Source of the DNA: Epibacterium ulvae
GTDB taxonomy: Bacteria > Pseudomonadota > Alphaproteobacteria > Rhodobacterales > Rhodobacteraceae
DNA length: 64,000 bases
Reading direction: 5' to 3'
NCBI RefSeq assembly: GCF_018678075.1
Contig: NZ_JAHHIR010000022.1
Span: 1 to 64,000, forward strand
Below, piece after piece: positions 17,605 through 27,096 of the stretch (position 1 is the stretch's first letter; each line of letters begins with the position of its first letter). The notes under the pieces are model-generated. The model was not told where the DNA came from. It made no database searches and saw only the letters and a list, made by a program, of their open reading frames with translations. The position numbers and the translations under genes were made by a program.

Positions 17605-18746
17605 GCAAAATAATCCGCAAGGATTTTCGAATAGATCGATTTCAGCTGTTTGATATGGTCGATTTCAACGTGTTCATCCACCTGATGCATTGTTTTCCCG
17701 ACAAGGCCGAATTCAACAACTGGACAGTGGTTTTTCACAAACCGCGCGTCAGATGTGCCGCCTGTGGTTGACAGTTCTGGGCGCACGCCTGTTTCAGCCT
17801 CAACCGCGCCTGCGACCAATGTGGACAGCGGTCCGGGTTGGGTCAGGAAGCTTTCGCCAGAGATTTTGATCTTGGTGTCGATGGTCACGCCAAACTCTTC
17901 GCAGATTTTGTTGGCTTCGCTCTGCAGCCAGTCCGACAGTGACGCGCCGGTGTGGGTGTCGTTAAACCGGATGTTCACAGCCGACGTTGCCTGGGCTGGA
18001 ATGACATTCGTCGCAGGGTTGCCGGTATCCACGGTGACAACGGCCAAAGTGGACGGGTCGAAATGTTCGGTGCCTTTGTCCAGCTGATGGCTTGCCAGAC
18101 GATCCATCAGACGTACCATGGCGTTCAGCGGGTTATTGGCGCGATGGGGATAGGCAGAGTGACCCTGAACGCCGGTGACCGTAAACCAAGCGGTCATTGA
18201 GCCACGTCGGCCGATCTTGATCATGTCACCCATCTGGTTGGGGCAGGTGGGTTCGCCAACCAGACAAACCGTCATCTGTTCACCAGCAGTGTCCATATAA
18301 TCCAGCAAGGCCGTGGTCCCGTCGGTTGCATCGCCTTCTTCGTCGCCGGTGATGGTCAGGACAACCGCGCCATTGGGGGGCGTGTTCGTGACAAAGTCGA
18401 TAGCGGCGGCGGCAAAGGCTGCAACGCCTGACTTCATGTCAGTCGACCCGCGCCCATAAAGGATGCCGTCTTTGACCTCTGCTCCAAATGGATCCACGGT
18501 CCATGCGGAGGCGTCACCGATCGGGACAACATCCGTGTGGCCATTGAAACCAAAGGTTTTTTCATGCCCCTTGGCACCCCAACGTGCAAAGAGGTTGCTG
18601 ATTTCTCCACGATCCGCGCGCGTGCATTCAAACCCTGCATCGCTCAGCAGGCGCTCCAACAAGACAAGCGCGCCGCCCTCAACAGGGGTCACGGATTGGC
18701 ATCGGATCAGATCAGCGGTCAATTCCACGGGGTCAATAGTGGGCAC
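17601..18746 (-). CDS. dapE: Succinyl-diaminopimelate desuccinylase
   Basis: A 381-residue M20-family metallohydrolase that converts N-succinyl-LL-diaminopimelate to LL-diaminopimelate in lysine and peptidoglycan synthesis. Metal and catalytic motifs are '[12 protein letters not shown]', '[14 protein letters not shown]' and '[12 protein letters not shown]'. '[12 protein letters not shown]' near the C-terminus is DapE-specific. The GTG at 18746 is chosen because GGAGG precedes it and the length then fits the family; the frame is open further upstream. The dapD gene lies in the same window at 22.4 kb. Confidence 0.92.
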   Translation of the reverse strand: MPTIDPVELTADLIRCQSVTPVEGGALVLLERLLSDAGFECTRADRGEISNLFARWGAKGHEKTFGFNGHTDVVPIGDASAWTVDPFGAEVKDGILYGRGSTDMKSGVAAFAAAAIDFVTNTPPNGAVVLTITGDEEGDATDGTTALLDYMDTAGEQMTVCLVGEPTCPNQMGDMIKIGRRGSMTAWFTVTGVQGHSAYPHRANNPLNAMVRLMDRLASHQLDKGTEHFDPSTLAVVTVDTGNPATNVIPAQATSAVNIRFNDTHTGASLSDWLQSEANKICEEFGVTIDTKIKISGESFLTQPGPLSTLVAGAVEAETGVRPELSTTGGTSDARFVKNHCPVVEFGLVGKTMHQVDEHVEIDHIKQLKSIYSKILADYFA

Positions 18747-19093
18747 GTTAGCCTCCTGCAATTTTATATGGTGTGGCCTACCCCGGAATGTCGTGGGGTG
18801 CAAATGACGCTCTCGGTATAGCTGTGGCCAAAAAACAGCGCAAATCAACAGGTTTCAGGAAGGCGGCTGACTCACAAATTAAGTTTGGTTAACTAATGGT
18901 TAATTAGACCCGAGGCAGGGCGACAGAGCAGTTGGAAAACCGGACAAACCGGGCCAACATCCAAATTTGAGACACGTCGTGACGCATTGTTTTTGCGTTG
19001 CTCAGACGATCTGAACCGCTTGCGGCTCGGTTTGCTTTTGCCTTGTTGAAACTCAACTTGCCGTCACGGCGAGAGGCACGCAAAGGCGAACAG
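18747..19093. promoter_or_regulatory. Divergent intergenic region with CtrA-type array
   Basis: No gene is convincing here. The region separates dapE (minus) from the Hint-domain gene (plus). It contains three phased TTAA half-sites: 18879-18882, 18889-18892 and 18900-18903. The last two form TTAA-N7-TTAA, the full consensus of the alphaproteobacterial cell-cycle and motility regulator CtrA. The first pair has a 6-nt spacer. The site is about 190 bp before the Hint-gene start. Confidence 0.6.
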
Positions 19094-20662
19094 ATGGTTG
19101 CAGCGTCAGAACTCAATTACGACACGTCAGCAACGGCAGAACAGCTTGCTGCGACGATCTTTGGCGATGGCGTCTCTGTCGAAACCGCGACCTATACGGG
19201 TGATCCGCTGTCTTCGGCGATCTATTCCGGTGGCGATGCACGTGCGTTCGACGCAACCCCTTCGGACACGGGCGTCATCTTCTCGACCGGTCGCGCGGCG
19301 GACTACACCAATTCAACGGGCGACGCCAACCAGTCAAATTCCCGAACGACAAACACAGACGGCGAAACTGATCAGAGCGATTTTAACGCAGCCGCCGGCA
19401 CGCGCACCTTTGATGCATCCTATCTGGATGTGGAGTTCATTCCGACCGGCGATACCCTCACGATGCAATTTGTCTTTGCGTCAGAGGAGTATCCCGAATT
19501 TCAGGGCTCGGTCTTTCAGGATTTTGTCGGCGTTTGGGTGAACGATGAATTTGTCGAGTTGGGGTTTGGCACCGGCGACACGGATCCGGGCAATATCAAC
19601 GATGGTGCCAACCAGAACCTCTACCTCGATAACTCAGACAGTGATTTCAACACCGAGATGGACGGGCTGACGATCACACTTTCGCTGAAGGTGGACGTCA
19701 ATCCAGGTGAAATAAACTCGATCCGTATTGGGATTGCCGATGTGGCCGATTCCTCGTTCGACAGTAGCCTGTTGATTGCCGCGGATTCTGTGCAGACCAC
19801 GCTGATCGCCAACCAGGACGTTGTCCATGTGCGACCGGATGAGAGTAAGACGGTTGACGTGTTGGCCAATGATGAAAGCGGCAACTCTGGCACGCTGACC
19901 ATCACCCACATCAACGGCCAGGAAGTGGCCGTTGACGACGTGATCACCCTTGGCACCGGTCAGGAGGTTCAGCTGAACGAAGATGGCACGCTGACGCTGT
20001 TGGGCGACGGGGATGCCGAGGATTTCACCTTTACCTACACAGTGTCCGACGGCACCAACAGCGATGTGGGCATTGTCGAGGCGAGCTCAATCCCGTGCTT
20101 TGTTGCAGGCACCAGAATTGCCACCCCCAGTGGTGAGAGATTGGTGGAAACCCTGGCCGTGGGCGATTGGGTGCGAACGCGCGACAATGGCGACCAGCCC
20201 ATTCGTTGGATCGGTCAGCGTACCGTTCCGGCAAGCGGTCGGATGGCGCCCATTCGTATTTCACAAGGCGCCATTGGCAATCAGCGCGATCTTTGGCTGT
20301 CGCCACAGCACCGGGTGCTACGGTCGGATGCGTCAACCGCATTGTTATTTGGCGAAGACGAGGTTCTGGTGTCCGCACAGGCGCTGGTGAATGATGCCAC
20401 GATAACCCGCCAACCGGGCGCGTGGGTGACATATGTGCATATGATGTTTGACGATCACCAAATCGTCTTCTCCGAAGGGGTCCCCAGCGAAAGCTATCTG
20501 CCCGGTGATCAAACACATGCGCTGTTCGACCCCGAGGTGCTCGATGAAATCTGCACGATTTTCCCCGAGCTGGATCCGTCAACCGGCAATGGATACGGTC
20601 TTGCGGTTCGACCTGTGCTGCGTGGCTTTGAAGGGGCGTTGCTGTCACGGCCATCCGATTGA
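19094..20662 (+). CDS. Choice-of-anchor L and Hint domain protein
   Basis: A 522-residue acidic protein. Residues about 1-205 look like a choice-of-anchor L domain ('FVFASEEYPEFQGSVFQDFVG', 'NDGANQNLYLDN'). Residues about 240-325 form a cadherin/VCBS-like segment ('VDVLANDESGNSGTLTITHING', 'FTFTYTVSDGTNSDVG'). A Hint domain of the type common in Rhodobacteraceae starts at Cys335 ('PCFVAGTRIATPSGERLVETL', 'LSPQHRVLRSD'). No cleavable signal peptide is evident, so type I secretion or another leaderless route is possible, although no transporter lies nearby. The ATG at 19094 has AAAGG upstream. The role is unknown; Hint domains elsewhere can self-process. Confidence 0.8.
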   Translation: MVAASELNYDTSATAEQLAATIFGDGVSVETATYTGDPLSSAIYSGGDARAFDATPSDTGVIFSTGRAADYTNSTGDANQSNSRTTNTDGETDQSDFNAAAGTRTFDASYLDVEFIPTGDTLTMQFVFASEEYPEFQGSVFQDFVGVWVNDEFVELGFGTGDTDPGNINDGANQNLYLDNSDSDFNTEMDGLTITLSLKVDVNPGEINSIRIGIADVADSSFDSSLLIAADSVQTTLIANQDVVHVRPDESKTVDVLANDESGNSGTLTITHINGQEVAVDDVITLGTGQEVQLNEDGTLTLLGDGDAEDFTFTYTVSDGTNSDVGIVEASSIPCFVAGTRIATPSGERLVETLAVGDWVRTRDNGDQPIRWIGQRTVPASGRMAPIRISQGAIGNQRDLWLSPQHRVLRSDASTALLFGEDEVLVSAQALVNDATITRQPGAWVTYVHMMFDDHQIVFSEGVPSESYLPGDQTHALFDPEVLDEICTIFPELDPSTGNGYGLAVRPVLRGFEGALLSRPSD

Positions 20663-20823
20663 TCCACGCATGCTTGCCAACAAAGCGCCCAGCTTACGTA
20701 AGGTCGCATGGAATATGTACGTTCAGATAGGCGGCGATCGTGGCTTTACTGCTGCTCACAAGGCTTAATTTCTTGCCTGAACGCCCATCCCAGCCTAAGC
20801 ATTCGCCGGATGACAACTTGCCC

Positions 20824-21891
20824 ATGAGGTCTTCTTTGTTCTTTCTACGGTCGATCATGTTTCTTGTTCTCGTGAATTTAGCGGGGACAGCCTGGGGACA
20901 GGTGTTGACGGTGAATACGGTGACACGCCCGCCGTTTTCGATGGAAGAAGACGGAAAAGACGACGGTTTCACCGTCAATCTGGTGGAGGCTCTGGCCAAC
21001 CGGCTTGGGCAAAACGTAGAATTTCGGCGTGTCGACAGTTTTCCCCAAATGTTGATCGATGTGGTGGATGGAACGGCCGATATGGCTGCAGCCAATATCT
21101 CGGTTACCGCATCGCGCGAGCAAACCATGGATTTCAGCCACCCGATTTTCGAAAGCGGGTTAAAGATCATGGTCGCCGCCGACGATATGAAAGAACCCTC
21201 TCTGTTTCGGGCGCTTTTTTCCACCGAACTGGCGATTGCGATCGGCGTGGCTTTCTTGCTTTTGGCGGGAGGCGGCATGTTGATGTGGACCGTCGAACGG
21301 CGCGCGCAGCCCTATTTTGACCGCCCTTTGAAAGAAGCCTGGTTCCCGTCGTTCTGGTGGGCGCTCAATCTGGTGGTAAACGGCGGGTTTGAGGAACGCG
21401 TTCCACGCACGCCGATTGGCCGGGTGTTTGGCGTGTTTCTGGTGATTTCATCGCTGTTTATCGTGTCGGTCTTTGTCGCCAAAATCACGGCGGTGATGAC
21501 GGTAGAAGCGATCAGCGGCAATGTGAATTCCGTCAATGACCTTTATGGCAAACAGGTGGGGACGCTGTCTGGATCCACCGCAGCTGGGTTCTTGGATCGG
21601 CGTGAAGTGGACTATCGCGGCTTTACCGACTTGAACGACATGCTTGCTGCTTTCGAAGACGGCAATATTCGTATCGTGGTCTTCGATGCGCCGGTGCTTG
21701 ATTATTACACCAGCCACGAAGGTCACGGTTTTGGCCGCACCATCGATCAGATCTTCCTGCAAGAAAGCTATGGGATCGCGTTGCCGCAGGGCTCGCCTCT
21801 GAAAGAAGAAGTGAACCGGGCGCTTTTGGAAATGCGCGAAGACGGCACCTATGATGCGATCTATAAAAAGTGGTTTGGTCGCCTGAACTAA
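20824..21891 (+). CDS. Bacterial ionotropic glutamate-receptor-like channel
   Basis: A 355-residue membrane protein built as a periplasmic-binding-protein domain interrupted by a pore. In order: signal peptide ('[15 protein letters not shown]'), binding half S1 ('[30 protein letters not shown]'), TM1 (about 136-160), re-entrant P region near residues 173-190 ('[16 protein letters not shown]'), TM2 (about 195-215), and binding half S2 ending '[13 protein letters not shown]'. This is the GluR0-like layout. The potassium filter TVGYG is replaced by VVNGG. The ATG at 20824 gives a normal signal peptide; a GTG at 20740 is in frame with a better SD but would make an overlong leader. Ligand and ion are unknown. 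Confidence 0.78.
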   Translation: MRSSLFFLRSIMFLVLVNLAGTAWGQVLTVNTVTRPPFSMEEDGKDDGFTVNLVEALANRLGQNVEFRRVDSFPQMLIDVVDGTADMAAANISVTASREQTMDFSHPIFESGLKIMVAADDMKEPSLFRALFSTELAIAIGVAFLLLAGGGMLMWTVERRAQPYFDRPLKEAWFPSFWWALNLVVNGGFEERVPRTPIGRVFGVFLVISSLFIVSVFVAKITAVMTVEAISGNVNSVNDLYGKQVGTLSGSTAAGFLDRREVDYRGFTDLNDMLAAFEDGNIRIVVFDAPVLDYYTSHEGHGFGRTIDQIFLQESYGIALPQGSPLKEEVNRALLEMREDGTYDAIYKKWFGRLN

Positions 21892-21899
21892 AACGGGGC

Positions 21900-22262
21900 C
21901 TAGTGCACCGTGTCCGATGTGCCGTCGTCAAAAAACGGTGTCATCTGGGCGACAATAACCGCGTTTTCTTCCAGCGCGCGTGCCATCAGATCGCGCTCTT
22001 CGTCACTGATCTCGTGACCCTCGGCTTCCCGTTCGGCCAAAGTGCCATATCCGGTGACATCAAGCGGCGCGGTATCCGCTTGTTTTAGGATCGCGACCGT
22101 TTCGCGCACCGCTTCGGCCTCATCAACGCCAGAGGCATAGACCATAAGCGCCGCGCCGGTTGCATTTTCGGGCAGCCCGTCACCGTCTTTGCGACCGATT
22201 TGGACAAGCAAAGTGTAGACTTGCTGGCGGGATTTCTTTTTTTCGGGCTTTTTCTCGGTCAT
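21900..22262 (-). CDS. Conserved hypothetical protein
   Basis: A 120-residue, probably cytoplasmic protein with a lysine-rich start ('MTEKKPEKKKSRQQVY') and a compact alpha/beta region ('YTLLVQIGRKDGDGLPENATG', 'AEAVRETVAILKQAD'). No domain is recognised. It lies downstream of dapD on the same strand, but a strong hairpin separates them. It converges on the channel gene with an 8-nt gap. Regular composition and a plausible start make it a likely real gene, but the function is unknown. Confidence 0.6.
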   Translation of the reverse strand: MTEKKPEKKKSRQQVYTLLVQIGRKDGDGLPENATGAALMVYASGVDEAEAVRETVAILKQADTAPLDVTGYGTLAEREAEGHEISDEERDLMARALEENAVIVAQMTPFFDDGTSDTVH

Positions 22263-22342
22263 GGGGGAAGCCTTTGCCGGGATTTGTCGCGCGGGTCAAA
22301 TAGAAATGCAGATCTTGTCCAGGTGCTGCGAAGTGTTGAGCA

Positions 22343-22390
22343 ACAAGATAAAAAGGTGAAGACCAGAAGCCCTCACCTTTTTGTCTTGTT
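22343..22390 (-). terminator. Long hairpin terminator after dapD
   Basis: On the minus strand an 18-bp stem (AACAAGACAAAAAGGTGA pairing with TCACCTTTTTATCTTGTT, one G-U) encloses an 11- to 12-nt loop. The inner GGTGA/TCACC stem followed by TTTTT can act as a terminator, and the A/T-rich outer stem makes it symmetrical. Confidence 0.6.
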
Positions 22391-22419
22391 TATCAGCGCA
22401 TCGCTGCGCCTTGGATGGA

Positions 22420-23247
22420 TCAGTCGCGCAACAGCTCGTTGATGCCTGTTTTGGAACGGGTTTTCTCGTCCACGCGTTTTACGATCACGGCGCAGTACAG
22501 GTTCACGCCATTCTTGGAGGGCAGGGAGCCTGCGACCACAACGGAGTAGGGCGGAACTTCGCCGTACATGATTTCGCCGGTTTCGCGGTCAACGATTTTG
22601 GTGGATTGGCCGATGAACACGCCCATGCCCAAAACGGCACCTTCACGGACAATACAGCCTTCAACAACTTCGGAACGCGCACCAATAAAGCAGTTGTCCT
22701 CGATGATGGTTGGGCCAGCCTGCATGGGTTCAAGGACGCCACCGATACCAACGCCACCAGACAGGTGCACGTTTTTACCAATTTGCGCGCAGGAACCAAC
22801 GGTGGCCCATGTATCAACCATGGTGCCTTCGTCGACAAAAGCGCCAAGGTTTACGAAGGACGGCATCAGGACAACGCCGGGCGCGATAAAGGCTGATTTG
22901 CGCACAACAGCGTTTGGCACAGCGCGGAAGCCTGCTGCCTTCCACTGGTTTTGGCCCCAGTCTTTGAATTTGCTGTCGACTTTGTCCCACCAGCCAGACC
23001 CCTGTGGGCCGCCGGATTGCTCTTCCATGTCCTTGATCCGGAAGCCAAGCAGCACGGCTTTTTTGGCCCATTGGTTGACATGCCAGTCACCGCTGTCGAG
23101 CTTTTCCGCAACGCGCAATGTGCCGCCGTCCAAAGCATTCAGGGTATCTTCGATGGCTTCACGGGTCTCGCCGGTGGTGGCGGGGGTGATAGTGTCACGG
23201 GCCTCCCAGGCGGCCTCGATTGCGGCTTCCAGCTGCGCGTTGGACAT
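22420..23247 (-). CDS. dapD: Tetrahydrodipicolinate N-succinyltransferase
   Basis: A 275-residue cytoplasmic enzyme that succinylates tetrahydrodipicolinate using succinyl-CoA, in the succinylase branch of lysine/diaminopimelate synthesis; DapE acts later in the same branch. The C-terminal half has hexapeptide-repeat character for a left-handed beta-helix ('[22 protein letters not shown]', '[20 protein letters not shown]'). The N-terminus '[18 protein letters not shown]' is typical. The ATG at 23247 fits the family start; the frame runs 24 codons further upstream without similarity. Confidence 0.94.
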   Translation of the reverse strand: MSNAQLEAAIEAAWEARDTITPATTGETREAIEDTLNALDGGTLRVAEKLDSGDWHVNQWAKKAVLLGFRIKDMEEQSGGPQGSGWWDKVDSKFKDWGQNQWKAAGFRAVPNAVVRKSAFIAPGVVLMPSFVNLGAFVDEGTMVDTWATVGSCAQIGKNVHLSGGVGIGGVLEPMQAGPTIIEDNCFIGARSEVVEGCIVREGAVLGMGVFIGQSTKIVDRETGEIMYGEVPPYSVVVAGSLPSKNGVNLYCAVIVKRVDEKTRSKTGINELLRD

Positions 23248-23351
23248 AGGTGCTCTCCACGGGATTAAAAAATTTGTCGGCGATACATAACCGGAAACGC
23301 GGGGATGGTCATGCCTCAATCCGCCCGAATCTGTAGGAATTCTGCGATGGA

Positions 23352-23951
23352 TCAGCGCACACGCCGCAGATGGCGCCGCAGAATGTCACAGGCGCTGCCT
23401 GTTTCACGCCGCGTGACGGCCTCCACGAGGGCCGCATGATCGGGGTCAGGTCGCGCACGCCAGGTTCCGCGCCAATGGGCAAACATATGTCGCGCTGCCG
23501 CAAGCTGCAGATCGGCGATGGTTTCCAGCAGGCGCGGCATGGCACATGGCGACAGCAGCGTCATGTGAAACTGTCGATTTGCGCGGTCCCATTGCACCAT
23601 ATCCGTGCTGGTCTCGCAGGCTTCAAAACGGGTCTGGATTTGGCCTAGATCCTGATCGGTGATCCGCGGCACCGCGTGGGACAGGGCCAGAACCTCTAAG
23701 GAGACCCGCATTTCGACCACCTCGCGGATTTCTTTGGGGTCCAAGGCGCTAACACGGGTGCCCCGGCGCGGGAGAGAGGTCGCCAGGCCATGCGCCTCCA
23801 GCCGCAACAAGGCTTCGCGCACCGGCACATGGCTGGCGTCATAGTCGCGGGCGATATGGTCCTGCCGCAGCTTCTCCCCCGCAGGTAGCTCGCCGATGAC
23901 AATGCGTTCACGCAGGGCGGTGTAGATTTTATCGGCGACGGTTTCGGTCAT
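23352..23951 (-). CDS. GntR-family (FCD domain) transcriptional regulator
   Basis: A 199-residue regulator with an N-terminal winged helix-turn-helix ('[21 protein letters not shown]', '[20 protein letters not shown]') and a C-terminal FCD domain ('[20 protein letters not shown]'). The start is set at 23951 ([10 protein letters not shown]); a longer frame lacks similarity. It is divergent from the LOG-family gene and sits upstream of dapD on the same strand. Its ligand and targets are unknown; a palindrome at 24108-24123 could be its site. Confidence 0.82.
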   Translation of the reverse strand: MTETVADKIYTALRERIVIGELPAGEKLRQDHIARDYDASHVPVREALLRLEAHGLATSLPRRGTRVSALDPKEIREVVEMRVSLEVLALSHAVPRITDQDLGQIQTRFEACETSTDMVQWDRANRQFHMTLLSPCAMPRLLETIADLQLAAARHMFAHWRGTWRARPDPDHAALVEAVTRRETGSACDILRRHLRRVR

Positions 23952-24107
23952 GCATCCAATGCTTCGTGTCTTGGCCTTCGGGACAGCTGCGCGGTACAGC
24001 CAAAACAGACTAGGAAATTGCAGGCGTTTCCGCAATTAATGTTGGCCGCGTCTTGGTTTGCACGCGTGCGGGGGTGGTTTCATACAAAGCCTGTCGATAG
24101 GATCTAA

Positions 24108-24123
24108 GTCTAACTTTTTAGAC
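24108..24123. promoter_or_regulatory. Inverted repeat just before the LOG-family gene
   Basis: Perfect inverted repeat GTCTAA-CTTT-TTAGAC, ending 14 bp before the ATG of the LOG-family gene. A further TCTAA at 24103-24107 extends one side as a direct repeat. It could be an operator (perhaps for the divergent GntR regulator) or a small 5' hairpin near the ribosome-binding site. Confidence 0.4.
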
Positions 24124-24137
24124 GAGGTCCCTTTTCC

Positions 24138-24986
24138 ATGACCGAAGAACGCCACAGTCGTTTTCCTGATGCCCACGCAGATCGTGACCGTGCCGAACAT
24201 GTTCCGCTGACGCCACAAACCTCATCCCCGGCTTATGCCCTTGCTTTTGCAGATGAAGAGTTCCTGTGCCGTGAAGAGCTTCGTCCGGTGCGCTTGCAGC
24301 TTGAGCTGTTGAAACCACAATTGATGTTGGACGAACAAGGCGTCGAAAGCACGATTGTTATGTTTGGTGGGGCGCGTATTCCTGCGCCCGCACACAAGGA
24401 CCAAGCCCGGACACAGACCCTGGCGGATCTGTCCCATTTCTATGATGAAGCCCGTGAATTTGCCCGGCTGATGACGTTAAAGTCGATGGAGACTGATGGG
24501 AAACAGAACGTTGTCGTCACTGGCGGCGGTCCCGGTGTGATGGAGGCCGGCAACCGTGGTGCAGTTGATGCGGGCGGCAGCTCCATTGGCCTCAGCATTG
24601 TTTTGCCGCATGAGCAGGCGCCCAACGAATATGTCACGCCCTCGCTGAGCTTCAATTTCCACTACTTCGCGATTCGCAAAATGCACTTCCTGATGCGCGC
24701 GCGTGCGATCACGGTGTTCCCCGGCGGCTTTGGCACATTGGACGAGCTGTTCGAGACGCTGACCTTGATCCAAACCGGTCGGATGGAGCGGGTGCCGTTC
24801 ATCCTCTTTGGTCGTGCGTTCTGGGAAAGCATCATCAACTGGGAGGCCCTGTCTGATGCGGGCACCATCTCGGCTGATGATCTCAACCTGTTCAAATTCG
24901 CCGAAAGCGCCCAGGAAGCGATGGAGATTTTTGAAGCCTGGGAAAGCGCGCCACCGCGCGACAGTCTTCCCGGTCGCGAGCGCTGA
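24138..24986 (+). CDS. LOG-family protein (Rossmann fold, TIGR00730-like)
   Basis: A 282-residue protein of the 'lysine decarboxylase-like' LOG family. Diagnostic motifs are 'VVTGGGPGVMEAGNRGAVDAGG' and 'VFPGGFGTLDELFETLTL', the PGGxGTxxE signature. Characterised relatives are nucleotide 5'-monophosphate phosphoribohydrolases, some acting in cytokinin activation. This copy has about 75 extra N-terminal residues before the Rossmann domain. It is a single-gene unit with its own terminator. The substrate is not evident. Confidence 0.85.
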   Translation: MTEERHSRFPDAHADRDRAEHVPLTPQTSSPAYALAFADEEFLCREELRPVRLQLELLKPQLMLDEQGVESTIVMFGGARIPAPAHKDQARTQTLADLSHFYDEAREFARLMTLKSMETDGKQNVVVTGGGPGVMEAGNRGAVDAGGSSIGLSIVLPHEQAPNEYVTPSLSFNFHYFAIRKMHFLMRARAITVFPGGFGTLDELFETLTLIQTGRMERVPFILFGRAFWESIINWEALSDAGTISADDLNLFKFAESAQEAMEIFEAWESAPPRDSLPGRER

Positions 24987-24996
24987 TCAAAGAAAG

Positions 24997-25022
24997 AGCC
25001 CGGTTGCAACGCCGGGCTTTTT
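24997..25022. terminator. Rho-independent terminator between LOG gene and rlmN
   Basis: AGCCCGG-8 nt-CCGGGCT followed by TTTTT. It lies between convergent genes and probably serves mainly the plus-strand gene. Confidence 0.85.
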
Positions 25023-25027
25023 ACTGC

Positions 25028-26221
25028 CTACTCTTTGGTCATGCCTGCTTCGGCTTCGATCTGCTTGCGTGATTTTCGCGCCCGCTCAGTGGCCGATTTC
25101 AACTGACCACAGGCCGCCATAATATCATCGCCCCGTGTTTTGCGGATTGGTGAGGCATAACCTGCGTCATGAACAATATCCGCAAATGCTCGAATACGGT
25201 TGTTTGAAGACCGTGTGTAAGGGCTGCCAGGCCATTCATTAAATGGGATCAGATTGATTTTGGCTGGGATCTTGTACTGTTTGATCAGCGAGACCAGGCG
25301 ATGTGCGTCTTCGTTGCTGTCGTTCACCCCGTGCAACATCACATATTCAAATGTGATACGTTCCGAGTTTGACACTTTAGGGTAATCCGCCAGTGCTTGC
25401 AGCAGCGTATCAACGTTCCAGCGTTTATTAATCGGAACCAGAACATCGCGTGTTTCATTGGTTGTGGCATGGAAAGAAATCGCCAACAGGCAGCCGATTT
25501 CTTCGGCCGTACGCGCGATCTCAGGCACCACGCCCGACGTCGACAGGGTGATCCGGCGACGTGATAGGGAAATCCCTTCCGGGTCCATCGCGATCTTCAT
25601 CGCGTCGCGGACGTTCTCAAAGTTATAAAGCGGCTCGCCCATTCCCATCAAAACAATGTTCGACAGGCGACGGTTTGCGTCCGTGGGCGTTCCGGGAACC
25701 GGCCATTCATCCAGATCGTCGCGCGCCATCATCACTTGGCCAACAATCTCGGCAGGGGTCAGATTGCGCACCAGCTTTTGGGTTCCAGTATGACAGAACG
25801 AGCAGGTCAGCGTGCACCCTACCTGCGAAGAAATACAAAGCGTGCCGCGATCGTCTTCGGGAATATAGACGACTTCGACCTCATGACCGCCGTTGATCCG
25901 CACCAGATACTTCCGGGTTCCATCGGTCGACACTTGTTTGCTGACAACTTCGGGAATGCGGATTTCAAATTTCTCTTCCAGATCAGACCGGTAGGCCTTG
26001 GAGAGGTTGGTCATCTCCGCGAAATCGCGTTTGCCCCATTGGTAGATCCATTGCCAAATCTGACCTACGCGCATCTTGGCCTGCTTTTCGGGGGTGCCGT
26101 TTTCGATCAACACCTCGCGCATCTGGGCGCGGGGCAGGCCGACAAGGTTGATCTTGTCGCCGTCCGCGTCTTTGCGGGGCAGGGTCAGGACGTCTTGCGT
26201 GATCGGCGCTTTGGCGGTCAT
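25028..26221 (-). CDS. rlmN: Dual-specificity RNA methyltransferase RlmN
   Basis: A 397-residue radical SAM enzyme that methylates C2 of A2503 in 23S rRNA and, in several bacteria, A37 in tRNAs. The iron-sulfur motif CxxxCxxC is visible in '[13 protein letters not shown]'. '[12 protein letters not shown]' and '[17 protein letters not shown]' are family signatures. Two further cysteines needed for the methyl-transfer mechanism are expected; a C-terminal one is present in '[10 protein letters not shown]'. Monocistronic. Confidence 0.96.
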   Translation of the reverse strand: MTAKAPITQDVLTLPRKDADGDKINLVGLPRAQMREVLIENGTPEKQAKMRVGQIWQWIYQWGKRDFAEMTNLSKAYRSDLEEKFEIRIPEVVSKQVSTDGTRKYLVRINGGHEVEVVYIPEDDRGTLCISSQVGCTLTCSFCHTGTQKLVRNLTPAEIVGQVMMARDDLDEWPVPGTPTDANRRLSNIVLMGMGEPLYNFENVRDAMKIAMDPEGISLSRRRITLSTSGVVPEIARTAEEIGCLLAISFHATTNETRDVLVPINKRWNVDTLLQALADYPKVSNSERITFEYVMLHGVNDSNEDAHRLVSLIKQYKIPAKINLIPFNEWPGSPYTRSSNNRIRAFADIVHDAGYASPIRKTRGDDIMAACGQLKSATERARKSRKQIEAEAGMTKE

Positions 26222-26343
26222 GGCTTGGGACTCGAACTGCTGGGGATTGAAGGCGGCTCTATATATGAGATTACCCTAAGTTCCAAACAAAAGATGTAGC
26301 CTTCGTTCGGCGCCACTTTTTGGCCATGACCCCAAAATGCACA

Positions 26344-26367
26344 AGACCGCCCATTGGGGCGGCCTGT
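26344..26367 (-). terminator. Weak stem-loop after the IalB-family gene
   Basis: CCGCCC-ATTG-GGGCGG with a short extension below one mismatch. The U-run is poor, so termination is uncertain. Confidence 0.35.
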
Positions 26368-26391
26368 TTAGGACGTCAAAAGCTTTGGCTT

Positions 26392-26925
26392 TTAGCCGTT
26401 ACAACGTTTCGCGGCATCGTCCACGGCGGCTGTAAACCCAAGCAATGAGAAGGTGTCTTTTGTCTGCGTGCCACGTGCAGAACGCGCGGTAAGGGTCGCA
26501 CTGGCACCGCGTTTCATTGCCGAGATAATTTTTGCATCATCTCCTGCGGTTGTGGGCCACGCCCACTCGCCTTCGGTGATCAGGTTGAATTGCTCGTCGC
26601 CGACCTCCAGCGAAACCGTAGAACCGGGTGCAAACGGATATCCGCCGGTAAAGGTGACCTGACCATCTTTGGATGTGTCAGGGCGATAAAAGACGAACAG
26701 TTGAATTTCACTGCGTCGTACGGCGACCACGCGACCTTCGCGCGTGTTCACGGTCTCTTTAGGTGCAGAAACGCCCCAGCATTCTTTGGGACTATCACCT
26801 TGAAAGACGCTCCAATCTACATTGGCGCCTACGCGATTATCTGTTGTTGCTTGTTGTGCTACGGCCATGCTGGCAACGCAGGCCACGCTCAGTCCCGCGA
26901 TAATGCGGACGAGTTTCGATGCCAT
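26392..26925 (-). CDS. Invasion-associated locus B (IalB) family protein
   Basis: A 177-residue exported protein. The signal peptide ends near 'SMAVA-QQATTD'. The mature part shows the IalB-type pattern 'ECWGVSAPKETVNTREG', 'FVFYRPD', 'VSLEVGDEQFNLITEGEWAWPTT'. Two cysteines ('KECWG' and 'AAKRCNG') could form a disulphide. The ATG at 26925 gives a normal signal peptide. Despite the name, IalB proteins are common in free-living alphaproteobacteria and their role is unclear; it is probably periplasmic. Confidence 0.8.
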   Translation of the reverse strand: MASKLVRIIAGLSVACVASMAVAQQATTDNRVGANVDWSVFQGDSPKECWGVSAPKETVNTREGRVVAVRRSEIQLFVFYRPDTSKDGQVTFTGGYPFAPGSTVSLEVGDEQFNLITEGEWAWPTTAGDDAKIISAMKRGASATLTARSARGTQTKDTFSLLGFTAAVDDAAKRCNG

Positions 26926-27096
26926 TTGTCCCGACTCCAAAGACTGTTCTTTAACCTCAATTACGCCGGGGGTTTGCGGCTTTGTCACGCCGTCTCTTCC
27001 CCTGTCCCGCGCTTGCGTTACACAATCATATTAGCGTATCTAGTGCTACGGTTGAAAGGGAGTTTGGCGGGAAATCGCGCAGAAAAGAGGTCGAAA

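Noticed and set aside
18904-19116. A 70-codon minus-strand frame upstream of the Hint-domain gene
   Set aside because: It overlaps the Hint-gene start and the promoter region, with no similarity or good start signal.
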